A stretch of 64,000 nucleotides of DNA from Microbacterium sp. Bi121. Lineage in GTDB: Bacteria; Actinomycetota; Actinomycetes; Actinomycetales; Microbacteriaceae. The notes beneath the pieces are model-generated. The model did not search any database and was not told where the DNA came from. It saw nothing but the letters and a program-made list of their open reading frames with translations. The stretch lies in assembly GCF_918698005.1 (NCBI RefSeq), contig NZ_CAKKLJ010000001.1, forward strand, positions 496,001 to 560,000, read 5' to 3'. A program made the translations under genes and the position numbers. Positions 24,383 to 33,467 of the stretch are shown here, piece by piece. Position 1 is the stretch's first letter, and each line of letters starts with the position of its first letter.

Positions 24383-24658
24383 GTCGACCCTCCTATCTGT
24401 GTCGATTCTCTTTCTATTGCAGGTCTTCGATCGTTCCGAGGGCCTTGCCCCGCTGACCGATCCCGAGTAGCGGTGGGTTCACGCCCGGGGTCGTCGTCGG
24501 AGCGCGGCGGAGTTCACCCGCGTATCAGAGATTTTCCATTCATACGCATATTCTGCGGCCAGCGAACACTGCCCTCAAGCGGCTGAGTGAACCTAGCCTG
24601 GAAGGACGAGGGAGCGTGAAACCCCCGGCTCCCGAACCGCAGTTCTAAGGAGATCAGC

Positions 24659-25606
24659 ATGCGCGCATGGCAGTTCGTCGGCACCCACAAGCCGTTTGAG
24701 CGTGTCGACATCGACGAACCGACCGCCGGACCTGGCAAGGTCGTGATCGATGTGAAGGCAGCGGGCCTGTGCCACTCCGACGTCGGCATCCTCGAGGACG
24801 AGAAGTGGCTGGCGACCATGAAGCAGCCGCCCGTCGTCCCCGGCCACGAGACCGCAGGCGTCATCAGCGAGGTCGGCGAGGGCGTCACCGAGTGGAAGGT
24901 CGGCGACCGCGTAGCCGTCTGGCCGCTGGCTGAGCTCATGGGATACATGGTCAACGGCGCCTGGCAGGACCGCGCCGAGGTCAGCACCGACGGACTCATC
25001 GCCATCCCCGACGACGTCTCCTTCGCGCAGGCGGCAGCGGCCACCGACGCGGGCATGACCTCGGTCGGCGCGCTCTCGACCGCAGGCGTCGAGGCGGGCA
25101 TGAAGGTCGGCGTGATCGGCTTCGGCGGTCTCGGCCAGATCGGCGCCCGCGTCGCGCACCTGCGCGGCGCTCACGTCTACGTCGCCGAGGTCAACGAGTC
25201 GATCTGGGATCGCGCCCGCGAGGCCGGTGCCGTCGAGGTCGCGAAGTCGATCACCGAGTTCGCCGACGTCGAGCTCGACGTCATCATCGACTACGCCGGA
25301 TTCGGCGTCACCACCGCCGACGCACTCAAGACCGTGAAGTCCTCGGGCGGCGGACGCGTCGTGCAGGTCGGCATGGGGAAGCTCGAGTCGACCATCGACA
25401 CCTACTCGCTCATCCTCGGCCGCAAGCAGCTGCACGGCTCGATGGGCGGCAGCAAGGACGACATCGAAGAGACCATGCGCTACATGGCATCCGGCGAGCT
25501 GAAGCCCGCGATCACGGAGATCGACTTCGAAGAGATCCCCGCTGGCATCCAGCAGCTCACGGACGGCACTGCCACAGGGCGATTGGTCGCGAAGGTCGCC
25601 GACTGA
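24659..25606 (+). CDS. Zinc-dependent alcohol dehydrogenase-like protein lacking the structural zinc lobe
   Basis: A 315-residue medium-chain dehydrogenase. GLCHSDVG and GHETAGVI carry the catalytic zinc ligands (Cys, His, Glu). The Rossmann motif GFGGLGQIGA is at about 155-165. The four-cysteine structural zinc loop of classical ADHs is absent: after the GDRVAVW strand the chain goes straight to LAELMGYMVNGAWQ. It would oxidise an alcohol with NAD(P)+. AAGGAG precedes the ATG. The gene stands alone with its own terminator; the 276 bp upstream hold no gene but must carry the promoter. Confidence 0.85.
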   Translation: MRAWQFVGTHKPFERVDIDEPTAGPGKVVIDVKAAGLCHSDVGILEDEKWLATMKQPPVVPGHETAGVISEVGEGVTEWKVGDRVAVWPLAELMGYMVNGAWQDRAEVSTDGLIAIPDDVSFAQAAAATDAGMTSVGALSTAGVEAGMKVGVIGFGGLGQIGARVAHLRGAHVYVAEVNESIWDRAREAGAVEVAKSITEFADVELDVIIDYAGFGVTTADALKTVKSSGGGRVVQVGMGKLESTIDTYSLILGRKQLHGSMGGSKDDIEETMRYMASGELKPAITEIDFEEIPAGIQQLTDGTATGRLVAKVAD

Positions 25607-25614
25607 CCCTCCGG

Positions 25615-25641
25615 CTCCCGGGGCCGGCATGGCCTCGGGAG
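25615..25641 (+). terminator. Hairpin after the alcohol dehydrogenase gene
   Basis: CTCCCGGGGCC (25615-25625) pairs with GGCCTCGGGAG (25631-25641), 10 of 11 positions, loop of five bases, starting nine bases after the stop codon. It may also serve the convergent gene. Confidence 0.65.
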
Positions 25642-25740
25642 TACAGCGCTTGTCACCCCGCGTACGCCACCTCCACATCGAGCATCCACGCGCGGTCGGT
25701 GATCGTCGCGCCGTTCTCACTAAGCCCAGCGGAACAGCCG

Positions 25741-26847
25741 TCACCGCACCCGGTACCGCGCCACAGCGTCCTCGTCGATCCGCACGCCCAAGCCCGGAGC
25801 ATCCGGAACCACCAGATCGCCGGCCGCGTCGATCATCAACGGTTCCATGAAGAAGTCGCGCCGCTCCGGCGTCCATCCGGGTGGGTCGTACGGGAACTCG
25901 AGGTACGGCCCGGCATCCACGCCCGCCGCGACGTGAAGGTTCGCCAGCAGACCCAGCCCATTCGACCAGGTATGCGGTGTGAACAGGCGATGCCGCAGGT
26001 TGGCCGATTCCGCCACCTGGCGCGCGCGGTACATGCCGACGGCGAGCGCGACGTCGGGCTGGTAGATGTCGAAAGCGTCCGCCTCGATCAGGGCCATGAT
26101 CTCGGGCAGACTGCGCACCATCTCGCCACCCGATACCTGCACCCCGGTGTGCGCACGCACGCGGCGCGCACCGATCACGTCCACCTGCGGCAGTGGCTCC
26201 TCGAGCCACCGAACGCCGAGCTCGTTCAGCTCGGCGGCCAGGCGTTGCACGCGCGCAAGCGGCAGCGCAGCGTCGATGTCACCCGACATCCGCCACATCT
26301 GATTCAGGTCGACCATGAGATCGAACCCGTCGCCGACCGCATCCCGAGCCGCCCGTACGGCCGCGACGCCATCCGCGATCCGGTCACGAGCGATGCGGAT
26401 CTTCATCGCCCGGAATCCGGCCTCCTTCGCTGCGACTGCAGAGTCGGCCCGCGCCTGCGGCGGCTTCAACTCACCGCTTGACGCGTAGGCGGGCAGACGA
26501 TCGCGAGCGCCACCGAAGAACAGGCTCACCGGCAGACCCGCCACCTGCCCGATGATGTCCCACAACGCTGCTTCCAGCGGCCAATACCGTCCACCGTGGA
26601 AGTTGATGGTCTCGATCCTTCGCACCTGGCTGAGGATCTGCAGCGGGTCGGTGCCGATGAACAGGTCGCGATACGCCTCGAACCCGTCCATGGTGTCGCC
26701 CGAGCCGTACCCGACGATTCCGTCATCCGTGCGGACGACGACCAGCGTCGCCGGAAAGTCGACCCGCGGGTTCGGATCCCACGCCGCAAGGAACGGCGGA
26801 TCCAGAGGCAGGTTCAACCGGATCAGTTCGATCTTCTCGATCTTCAT
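25741..26847 (-). CDS. Mandelate racemase/muconate lactonizing enzyme family protein
   Basis: A 368-residue enolase-superfamily enzyme. The N-terminal capping domain is MKIEKIELIRLNLPL. In the barrel: MKIRIARD (KxR base), LMVDLNQMW (first metal Asp), WLEEPLPQ (second metal Glu), SGGEMVRS (third), and the C-terminal HTWSNGL, a possible second catalytic His. These match the MLE/MR subgroup, which abstracts an alpha-proton of a carboxylate (dehydratase, racemase or cycloisomerase). The exact substrate cannot be told. Transcribed on its own after the osmoprotectant operon terminator. Confidence 0.85.
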   Translation of the reverse strand: MKIEKIELIRLNLPLDPPFLAAWDPNPRVDFPATLVVVRTDDGIVGYGSGDTMDGFEAYRDLFIGTDPLQILSQVRRIETINFHGGRYWPLEAALWDIIGQVAGLPVSLFFGGARDRLPAYASSGELKPPQARADSAVAAKEAGFRAMKIRIARDRIADGVAAVRAARDAVGDGFDLMVDLNQMWRMSGDIDAALPLARVQRLAAELNELGVRWLEEPLPQVDVIGARRVRAHTGVQVSGGEMVRSLPEIMALIEADAFDIYQPDVALAVGMYRARQVAESANLRHRLFTPHTWSNGLGLLANLHVAAGVDAGPYLEFPYDPPGWTPERRDFFMEPLMIDAAGDLVVPDAPGLGVRIDEDAVARYRVR

Positions 26848-26892
26848 CTCATGCCCTCAGAAGCTCTCAGAACTCACCATGATGTGACAAAC

Positions 26893-26922
26893 GAGGAGGG
26901 CCACCTCTCGGCGGCCCTCCTC
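26893..26922 (-). terminator. Terminator of the osmoprotectant transporter operon
   Basis: Perfect 10-bp stem GAGGAGGGCC/GGCCCTCCTC, extended to 12 bp by flanking AC/GT, with a 10-base loop. It lies 6-35 bp after the stop of the binding-protein gene, between it and the enolase-superfamily gene. Confidence 0.8.
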
Positions 26923-26927
26923 GTGGA

Positions 26928-27863
26928 TCAGATCAGACCTTCTTCGGTCAGCCAGTCGATCGCGACATCCTGCGGGTCCTCGCCGTCCACGTCGACCAGC
27001 GAGTTGAGCTCCTGCATGACCTCGGTGGTCAGCATCGGCGAGATCTCGGCGATGATGTCGGCGATCGCCGGGTACTCGTCGAGCGTCTCCTGCTTCAGCG
27101 TGAACGCGCCCTGGTACACCGGGAAGAACTCCTCGTCGTCCTCTAGCACGGTCAGCCCGAGCGCCGGGATGCGACCGTCGGTCTGGAACACCTCGCCGAA
27201 GTTGCAGTCGTCGCCCTTCTCCGTCGCCGTGTAGATGACACCGGTGTCCAGCAGCGCGACATTCGCGTCCGGAACGTCGATGCCGTACGCCTCCTTCAGA
27301 CCGGGCCAGCCATCGTCGCGCGTCGAGAACTCGCTCTCGATGCAGAACGTCTGCTCGTCGGCGGGCAGGTCGGCGATGTCCGACAGCTTCTCGACCCCGA
27401 GCTCCTCCGCCTTGTCCTCGCGGATCGCGAACGCGTACGTGTTGTTCAGCGGTGCGGGGTCGAGCCAGGCGATGTCCTTCGCGGCATCCGCCTCCTTGGT
27501 CGCCTCGAACTGCTCCTCAGCACCCTGCACCGGCGCGGTGTTGCCGTTGTAGGTGATCCACGACGTGCCCGTGTACTCCCAGTAGCCGAGGAACTCGTCG
27601 TTCTCGAGCGCCTGTCGCACGTTCGCCGAGCCGACGAGCTTGGTGTTCGCCTCGACATCGGCGCCGTGCGCCTTGAGGAGCTCGGTGGTGATGTGCGCCA
27701 GGACGAACTGCTCCGAGAAGTCCTTGGCACCGATCTGGCCGGTCAGACCCTCGAGCTCGTCGCCCTGGCTGCCGGTCGCCGTGCCGCCGGTCGAACAGCC
27801 GGCGAGCGCGAGTGCGGTCGCCGCCGCGATCGCGGCGATGGGAAGAAGTCTTACCCGCTTCAT
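26928..27863 (-). CDS. Osmoprotectant ABC transporter substrate-binding lipoprotein
   Basis: A 311-residue lipoprotein with lipobox LAGC (about residue 20). The OpuAC-type fold is clear: GLTGQIGAKDFSEQF near the start (the family's IGSKNFTEQ motif), SANVRQALENDEFLGYWEYTGT, and the ADLPADEQTFC segment. It binds glycine betaine, choline or a related quaternary amine outside the membrane and delivers it to the two permeases encoded upstream. Last gene of a four-gene minus-strand operon, ending at a terminator. Confidence 0.9.
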   Translation of the reverse strand: MKRVRLLPIAAIAAATALALAGCSTGGTATGSQGDELEGLTGQIGAKDFSEQFVLAHITTELLKAHGADVEANTKLVGSANVRQALENDEFLGYWEYTGTSWITYNGNTAPVQGAEEQFEATKEADAAKDIAWLDPAPLNNTYAFAIREDKAEELGVEKLSDIADLPADEQTFCIESEFSTRDDGWPGLKEAYGIDVPDANVALLDTGVIYTATEKGDDCNFGEVFQTDGRIPALGLTVLEDDEEFFPVYQGAFTLKQETLDEYPAIADIIAEISPMLTTEVMQELNSLVDVDGEDPQDVAIDWLTEEGLI

Positions 27864-27918
27864 AATGGTCTCCTTTGATGCGTACGAGTGGGTGTTTCGG
27901 GAATGGATGCGCGGCCTG

Positions 27919-28710
27919 TCAGAGGCCGCGCGGGGTGACGATGTCTTCGACGAAACCGGCCACCCAATCGATGAGCAGCGCGATGCAAGCGACGAGCACC
28001 GCGCCGACGACGAGTACGGGGTAGCGCTGGAGCTTGAGGCCGTTCACGATCATGTCGCCGAGGCCGCCGGCGTTGATGAAGGTCGCGATCGTCGCGACGC
28101 CGACGCAGAACACAAGTGCCGTGCGGAGCCCCGCGAGGATCACCGGAACCGCCAGGGGCAGCTCGATGCGCGTCAGCACCTGCATGGGTGTCATGCCCAT
28201 ACCGCGTGCCGACTCGCGCACATTCGCGTCGACCTGGTCGATGCCGATCATGGTGTTGCGGAGCACGGGCAGGAACGCGTAGATCACGAGCGCCACCAGG
28301 GCTGTCGTGTAACCCGTCTGCCACACGATGGCGAGCAGGATCACGACACCGACCGCCGGAGTCGCCTGGCCGATGTTCGCGAGCGCCAGCACGATGCTGC
28401 GGAACACCTTCGACGGCGACTTGGCCGTTGCGATGCCCAGCGGGATCGCAAGCACGGCGACGAGAGCGGATGCCACGACCGTGAGGCTCAGGTGCTCCCC
28501 GATGCGGAGCGTGATGTAGTTCCAGTTGAGCGTCCGCTGCTCGATGGAGTCGAGCTCGAGACTCGATACCCACCACAGGAGCAGCGCGAGGATCACCACG
28601 ACGACGATCGGGGTGATGAAGCGCTTGAGCGTGAAGATACGTCGCCTGGCGGGCGGCACGAGCGTGCGCGTCGCCATGAGCTGCGTATCGGTGGTGACAG
28701 TGGCCATCAT
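27919..28710 (-). CDS. Osmoprotectant ABC transporter permease
   Basis: A 263-residue permease with about five to six membrane segments. It carries the OpuCB-type inner-membrane loop (ALANIGQATPAVGVVILL, LPVLRNTMIGIDQVDANVRESARGMGM). Its ATG overlaps the stop of the ATPase gene. The N-terminal 40 residues are a longer cytoplasmic tail than in the other permease. It forms the channel with the second permease of the operon. Confidence 0.9.
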   Translation of the reverse strand: MMATVTTDTQLMATRTLVPPARRRIFTLKRFITPIVVVVILALLLWWVSSLELDSIEQRTLNWNYITLRIGEHLSLTVVASALVAVLAIPLGIATAKSPSKVFRSIVLALANIGQATPAVGVVILLAIVWQTGYTTALVALVIYAFLPVLRNTMIGIDQVDANVRESARGMGMTPMQVLTRIELPLAVPVILAGLRTALVFCVGVATIATFINAGGLGDMIVNGLKLQRYPVLVVGAVLVACIALLIDWVAGFVEDIVTPRGL

Positions 28711-29753
28711 GCACCCGCCGGAGGAACACCGGGGAGCTCGGCACCGAGCACCTCGGAGATCGCCTCGACCGAGACCGCACCCACTGCTCTGCCGTCGCCG
28801 TCGACGACGTCGATGGCCGGCACACCCGCCAGAACGAGCGCGTCGAGCGCATCACGCAGGCTCGCCTCGACGGGGACCGACGGCACCCCGGACGCACCGG
28901 ATGCGGCCTTGAGCTTGGCATCCGTGACCGGGATCAAGGCAAGTCGCTTGAGAGCCGCACCCTGACCGATGAACGAACGGACGTAGTCGTTCGCCGGACC
29001 GGAGAGGATGTTCGCCGGAGTGTCGAACTGCTCGATCTGGCTGCGATCCGAGAGCACGGCGATCCGGTCGCCGAGGCGGATCGCCTCATCGAAGTCGTGC
29101 GTGACGAAGATGATCGTCTTGCCGATCGACTCCTGCAGGCGCAAGAACTCCGCCTGCAGCTTCTCGCGGGTGATCGGGTCGGTCGCCCCGAACGGTTCGT
29201 CCATGAGCATGACCGGCGGATCGGCTGCGAGCGCACGCGCAACACCGACGCGCTGCTGCTGGCCGCCGGAGAGCTGCTTCGGGTAACGGGCGGCGAAAGT
29301 GCCGGGATCCAATTGCACGGTCTGCAGCAGTTCGTCGACGCGATCGGCGATCTTCTGCTTGCTCCAGCCGAGAAGCCGCGGAACGACCGCGATGTTCTCG
29401 GCGATGGTCATGTGCGGGAACAGGCCGATCTGCTGGATCACGTATCCGATGTGCCGACGCAGTTCGTTCGGGTTGAGAGACAGCACGTCGCGCCCGTCGA
29501 TGGCGATCGACCCCGACGACGGCTCGATGATGCGGTTGATCATCTTCATCGTCGTCGTCTTGCCGCAGCCCGACGGGCCGACGAACATGACGAGCTCACC
29601 AGGGCGGACGCTCATCGAGAAATCGTCGACGGCCGGCGTCTCCTGCCCCGGGTACACCTTGGTCACCTTGTCGAGCGTGATCGCAACCCCGCTCTGGGCG
29701 GAGTCTGCGGATGCTGCGTCAGTTGTGGCGCGAGTGGCGGTGGAATCAGACAC
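28707..29753 (-). CDS. Osmoprotectant ABC transporter ATP-binding protein
   Basis: A 348-residue ATPase. Walker A GPSGCGKTT at about 57-65, Q-loop, signature LSGGQQQRVG, Walker B VMLMDEPF and the switch His in FVTHDFDEAI. The C-terminal 100 residues hold a CBS-like segment (VSVEAISEVLG), the usual ionic-strength sensor of OpuA/OpuC ATPases. It overlaps the first permease gene by 8 bp and the second by 4 bp. Confidence 0.92.
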   Translation of the reverse strand: MSDSTATRATTDAASADSAQSGVAITLDKVTKVYPGQETPAVDDFSMSVRPGELVMFVGPSGCGKTTTMKMINRIIEPSSGSIAIDGRDVLSLNPNELRRHIGYVIQQIGLFPHMTIAENIAVVPRLLGWSKQKIADRVDELLQTVQLDPGTFAARYPKQLSGGQQQRVGVARALAADPPVMLMDEPFGATDPITREKLQAEFLRLQESIGKTIIFVTHDFDEAIRLGDRIAVLSDRSQIEQFDTPANILSGPANDYVRSFIGQGAALKRLALIPVTDAKLKAASGASGVPSVPVEASLRDALDALVLAGVPAIDVVDGDGRAVGAVSVEAISEVLGAELPGVPPAGA

Positions 29754-30411
29754 GGAGCCCCCTCGAGGTGGTCAGGCGGGTGATGAGGACGAAAGCGCCG
29801 TCGACGAGCAGCGCGAGGATGACGACGCCGAGCGTGCCGCTGAGAGCGAAGTTCAACGCGTTCTTGGAACCCAGCGACGACAGCCCCTGGAAGATGAGCT
29901 GACCCAGGCCCGGACCGGCGACGTAGGCGGCGATCGCGGCGATGCCGATGGTCAGCTGGGCCGCGACCCGAACGCCGGTGAGGATGATCGGCCAAGCGAT
30001 CGGCAGCTGGATGGTGAACAGGATCTTCGCGGGCGACATGCCCATGCCCTTGGCCGATTCCATGATCGCCGGAGACACTTCGCGCAGTCCGACGGCCGTG
30101 TTCCGGACGATCGGCAACAGTGAATAGAAGATCAGTGAGATGACCGTCGGCGTCCAGCCGAGCCCGAACACCGGGGTGATCAGAGCCAGCAGCGCGAGCG
30201 ACGGGATGGTCAGCGCGACACCGGCGGCGGCGATGGTCAGCGAGCGCGGCACCGGACGATTCCACACCGCGATGCCGATCAGCACGCCGATCACGGTGGC
30301 GAGCAGCACGCTCAGTGCCACGACGGCGATGTGCTGAAGAGCCAGCTCGAGGATGTCGTCCCAGCGGCGGCTCCAGAAAGTGAAGAGCCCCTGCAGATCG
30401 AAGCCGTTCAT
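29746..30411 (-). CDS. Osmoprotectant ABC transporter permease (first gene of operon)
   Basis: A 221-residue permease with five or six membrane segments and the OpuC-type loop (IPSLALLALITPVFGLG, LLPIVRNTAVGLREVSPAIMESAKGMGM). The ATG at 30411 is chosen over the GTG at 30417 because the GGTGAGG site sits at the right distance. First gene of the operon permease-ATPase-permease-binding protein. Confidence 0.9.
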   Translation of the reverse strand: MNGFDLQGLFTFWSRRWDDILELALQHIAVVALSVLLATVIGVLIGIAVWNRPVPRSLTIAAAGVALTIPSLALLALITPVFGLGWTPTVISLIFYSLLPIVRNTAVGLREVSPAIMESAKGMGMSPAKILFTIQLPIAWPIILTGVRVAAQLTIGIAAIAAYVAGPGLGQLIFQGLSSLGSKNALNFALSGTLGVVILALLVDGAFVLITRLTTSRGLRV

Positions 30412-30468
30412 GAGCACCTCACCTTCTCTTCATCGAGCAGATCGGCGGCCACCGTGGCCGTTGGTTTG

Positions 30469-30507
30469 AATCTAGGACTGGAGTTCGCGAGCGTGCAACC
30501 AAGGTTG
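30469..30507 (-). promoter_or_regulatory. Putative promoter and operator of the osmoprotectant operon
   Basis: On the minus strand TTGCAC (30498-30493) and TAGATT (30474-30469) are 18 bp apart, fair -35 and -10 boxes, 58 bp before the start of the first permease. CAACC-AA-GGTTG (30496-30507), a short inverted repeat, overlaps the -35 box and could be a regulator site. No regulator gene lies next to it. Confidence 0.4.
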
Positions 30508-30515
30508 TGCATATG

Positions 30516-31946
30516 TCAACGCACCTCTTCGGGATCGATCGCGAGCTGCGCGGCGGACCACGCGTCGACGGCATCCATGCGTGCGCGGATTCCGCGATGC
30601 CACGGGCGAAGACGTTCATACGTGCCGGATACGGGGGACGGATGCTGTTGCTCCGAGCGACCGACCATGGCCTGGACGGCGGCGTCCCAATCCGGATGCA
30701 GTCCGCTGCCCACTGCCGCGCAGACCGCGGCTCCGATGCCGGCCGCGTCGTCAACGTTCGCCCGCTGCACCGGAAGGCGGAGAACATCGGCGATCATGCC
30801 CACCAGAAGCGGTGACTGCGCACCACCGCCGGTCACGAGCACACTGCGGAACGTGCGCCCGAGCTCCGCGGCCATTGCATCGATATGGTCGGCCATCGTG
30901 AACGCGATGGCCTCGAGTACGGCCCGCTGCAGATGACCCCGGCTTTGCGAACCCGAGAAGCCGACGAACGCCCCACGTCGATGCGGTGCGTCGTCCGGCG
31001 CCAGCCAGTCCAGCACCGCGGCGACACCGTCGCAGCCGGGTGGCACCGCTTCGGCGGCCTCACCGAGTCGCCTGTCGAGCAGGTACAGATCGTCTCCGGC
31101 ATCGGTCGGCTCATGCAGCAGCGAACGCAGCCAGCTCACGGTCCACATCCCTCGGCGGATGCCAACGGACTCGGCCAGATGCTGACCGGGACGCGAGCCG
31201 AAGTTCACCCAGTGCGCAGAGCCGCCCTCCGGCGACTCGGCGATCGTCATGGCTGCGACGTACGTGCCCAGAGAGAGCAGCACCTCGTCCTGCGATCCGA
31301 GCCCGGCGCCGAGCGCCTCGACCGCCTTGTCGTTGGCCGTGGCGAACACCGGTATGCCCGGTGGCAGACCTGTGACCTCCGCAGCGGCTGCCGTCACGGT
31401 CCCGAGCGTTTCACCGGGGTCGACGAGATCGGACAGCATCTCCGGCGACATCCCCGTGCGGGCGTAGTCGGCGGCATCCGTGCTCCATCGCCACGTGGCG
31501 TGGTCGATCGGCCACATGCCTTGGTGATTGGCCGCGGCATCCGTGAACCGGCCGGTGAGGCGGTGCGTGATGTACCCCGAAGACGTGGTGATCCTGGCGA
31601 CGTCCGGCGACGGCTCGTGCGGACGGCCGACGCGCTCGTCCATCCAGCTCAGCAACGGCTCCGCGAGCGTGCCGTCGGCCCGCAGCAGTGCACGGCAGAA
31701 ACGAATCGTGCACAGTCCGATGCCGACGATCTCACCGACGTCACCGTCGAAGCGCGACATCGCCGTGCGGCAGGCCGCCGCGATCGACTCCCACACGTCG
31801 TCCCCGGGGTGCACGCTGCGACCCGGTGTGGGCGACTCGTATGCCCGCAGTCCGACTCTCGCGGAGGCATGCACGCGCCCCGCGGCATCCGCGATCAAGA
31901 CTTTCGTCGATTGCGAACCGTTGTCGATCGCGACGACGTACGCCAC
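30516..31946 (-). CDS. FGGY-family carbohydrate kinase
   Basis: A 476-residue sugar kinase of the xylulokinase/glycerokinase type: VVAIDNGSQSTKVLIADA phosphate-binding loop at the start, GLCTIRFCRALLRADG and SWMDERVG in the first domain, GAGLGSQDEVLLSLGTYVA in the second, and VTGGGAQSPLLVGMIADVL near the end. ATP-dependent phosphorylation of a sugar, ketose or polyol is expected. It starts with GTG, GGAGGA before it, one base after the upstream oxidase stop, so it is the last gene of the six-gene operon. Confidence 0.9.
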   Translation of the reverse strand: MAYVVAIDNGSQSTKVLIADAAGRVHASARVGLRAYESPTPGRSVHPGDDVWESIAAACRTAMSRFDGDVGEIVGIGLCTIRFCRALLRADGTLAEPLLSWMDERVGRPHEPSPDVARITTSSGYITHRLTGRFTDAAANHQGMWPIDHATWRWSTDAADYARTGMSPEMLSDLVDPGETLGTVTAAAAEVTGLPPGIPVFATANDKAVEALGAGLGSQDEVLLSLGTYVAAMTIAESPEGGSAHWVNFGSRPGQHLAESVGIRRGMWTVSWLRSLLHEPTDAGDDLYLLDRRLGEAAEAVPPGCDGVAAVLDWLAPDDAPHRRGAFVGFSGSQSRGHLQRAVLEAIAFTMADHIDAMAAELGRTFRSVLVTGGGAQSPLLVGMIADVLRLPVQRANVDDAAGIGAAVCAAVGSGLHPDWDAAVQAMVGRSEQQHPSPVSGTYERLRPWHRGIRARMDAVDAWSAAQLAIDPEEVR

Positions 31947-31947
31947 G

Positions 31948-33414
31948 TCAATCCTCCAGCGCGAAGATCGTCCCGGGATTCATGATCCCCTTCGGGTCGA
32001 GCGCGGACTTCAGCCGGCGCAGCAGTTCGGTCGCCGACCCGTGCTCCTGCTCGGTCCACGACGTGCGGTACTTGCCGATGCCGTGGTGATGCACCATCGA
32101 GCCGCCGTGGCGCAGCGCCTCTTCGACCACGATCGCATTCAGCGGCTGGTGGTACTCGGTGATCTCCTGCCGGGGCTCGACGGTGATGTTGTAGTCGTAC
32201 ACGAAGTAGAGGTTGGTGCCGGTCTGGTAGCTGTGCGACGAGTGGGCGCCGAGCATCGTGAGGTCCTGCGCACGGGGAAACTCCTCGCGCACCCGCCGCA
32301 TGACCGCTTCATACAGATCCACCACGCGCGACCAGTCGACGGACACCTCGGTGGTGTATCCGAGGTGTGACTCGGTGAGCATCGTCGCCCTCTCGCGGTC
32401 GATCTTGTCCTGACCCCAGTTGAGGTTGTGGAACCACTGCTCGATGAGCGCATCGTCGACGCGCTCATGCTGCTTGCCCTCGAACACCTCCTCGATCGCC
32501 TCCGCTGTCGCATCCGCGAGACGCTTGGGGCCCTCCGCGACGAGAACGACGACGTTCTTCCCGTCGTGGAAGTGTGCGAAGTGCTGGCGAGCATCCTCGG
32601 GAGAGTAGACGCGTGCCACCGACGGTCGGTACCCCTGCGTGACGAGCTCGCGGAGCGCCTCGACACCGGTGCCGAACTCGTCGGTGAGGAATCCGAAGAA
32701 CCGCAGGTTCTCTGGCTGGTACGGCCAGATCTTCACCGTCACCTCGGTGACGAAGCTCATCGCGCCCTCGTTGCCGATGATCAGGTGTCGGATGTCGGGG
32801 CCGGCCGCGCGTCTGGGCACGTTCTTGATGCGCGTCACCGTGCCGTCGGCGAGGACTGCTTCGAGCCCGACGACCATGTCCTCGATCCCTCCGTAGAGAG
32901 TCGAGAACTGTCCGATCGAGCGCGTCGCGACGAGCCCGCCGTACTGTGCAAGCGGCTTGGACTGGGGCGAATGTCCCGTCGTGTATCCGATCGCCCGCAG
33001 CTCGTCCTCCACACGCTGAAGCGGGGCGCCGCCCTGCACCGTCACCATCATGTCGGTCGTGTTGACGTCGAGCGTCCGGTCCATCCGCGAGCCGTCGAGC
33101 ACGATCGTGTCGTCGACGACCACCTCCAGGCCACCCTCGGTCGCCGTGCGCCCGGTACGGGGGATGACGGCGATCAGATTTTCGTTCGCGAATCGAAGGA
33201 CCTCGGCGACCTGCTCGGTGGACTCCGGGTAGACGATCACCGACGGGAACGGCCCGTCGAAGATGCCGTGCACGGCGGTGTACTTCTTGAACCTGTCGAC
33301 ACTCGCCTCGCGCAGTGCAGTCTCATCGATGTCGATCTGGTCAGGGCCGAGCAGCCGGGTGACGTGCTCGACGATCTGCGCAGCGGTGAGCGAGGAACGG
33401 GACGCGACCATCAT
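31948..33414 (-). CDS. FAD-binding oxidase (alkyldihydroxyacetonephosphate synthase/GlcD-like)
   Basis: A 488-residue flavoprotein with the PCMH-type FAD domain: IPRTGRTATEGGLEV and VTVQGGAPLQRVEDELRAIG, GHSPQSKPLAQYGGLVATRS, and GPDIRHLIIGNEGAMSFVTE, then the C-terminal cap ending HHHGIGKYRTSW. This matches the ADPS/glycolate-oxidase family, which oxidises hydroxy acids or polyol derivatives. A second ATG three bases in has slightly better RBS spacing (AGGAGA). It sits between the SDR and the kinase in a catabolic operon. Confidence 0.88.
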   Translation of the reverse strand: MMVASRSSLTAAQIVEHVTRLLGPDQIDIDETALREASVDRFKKYTAVHGIFDGPFPSVIVYPESTEQVAEVLRFANENLIAVIPRTGRTATEGGLEVVVDDTIVLDGSRMDRTLDVNTTDMMVTVQGGAPLQRVEDELRAIGYTTGHSPQSKPLAQYGGLVATRSIGQFSTLYGGIEDMVVGLEAVLADGTVTRIKNVPRRAAGPDIRHLIIGNEGAMSFVTEVTVKIWPYQPENLRFFGFLTDEFGTGVEALRELVTQGYRPSVARVYSPEDARQHFAHFHDGKNVVVLVAEGPKRLADATAEAIEEVFEGKQHERVDDALIEQWFHNLNWGQDKIDRERATMLTESHLGYTTEVSVDWSRVVDLYEAVMRRVREEFPRAQDLTMLGAHSSHSYQTGTNLYFVYDYNITVEPRQEITEYHQPLNAIVVEEALRHGGSMVHHHGIGKYRTSWTEQEHGSATELLRRLKSALDPKGIMNPGTIFALED

Positions 33415-33467
33415 GTTCTCCTGGGGTGTCGGGGTGTGGCGGATTCGGAGCGGGTTTCAGCACAGCC

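Noticed and set aside
24593..26209. 538-codon minus-strand open frame
   Set aside because: It covers both the alcohol dehydrogenase gene and the enolase-superfamily gene in a wrong frame. Low-complexity product.
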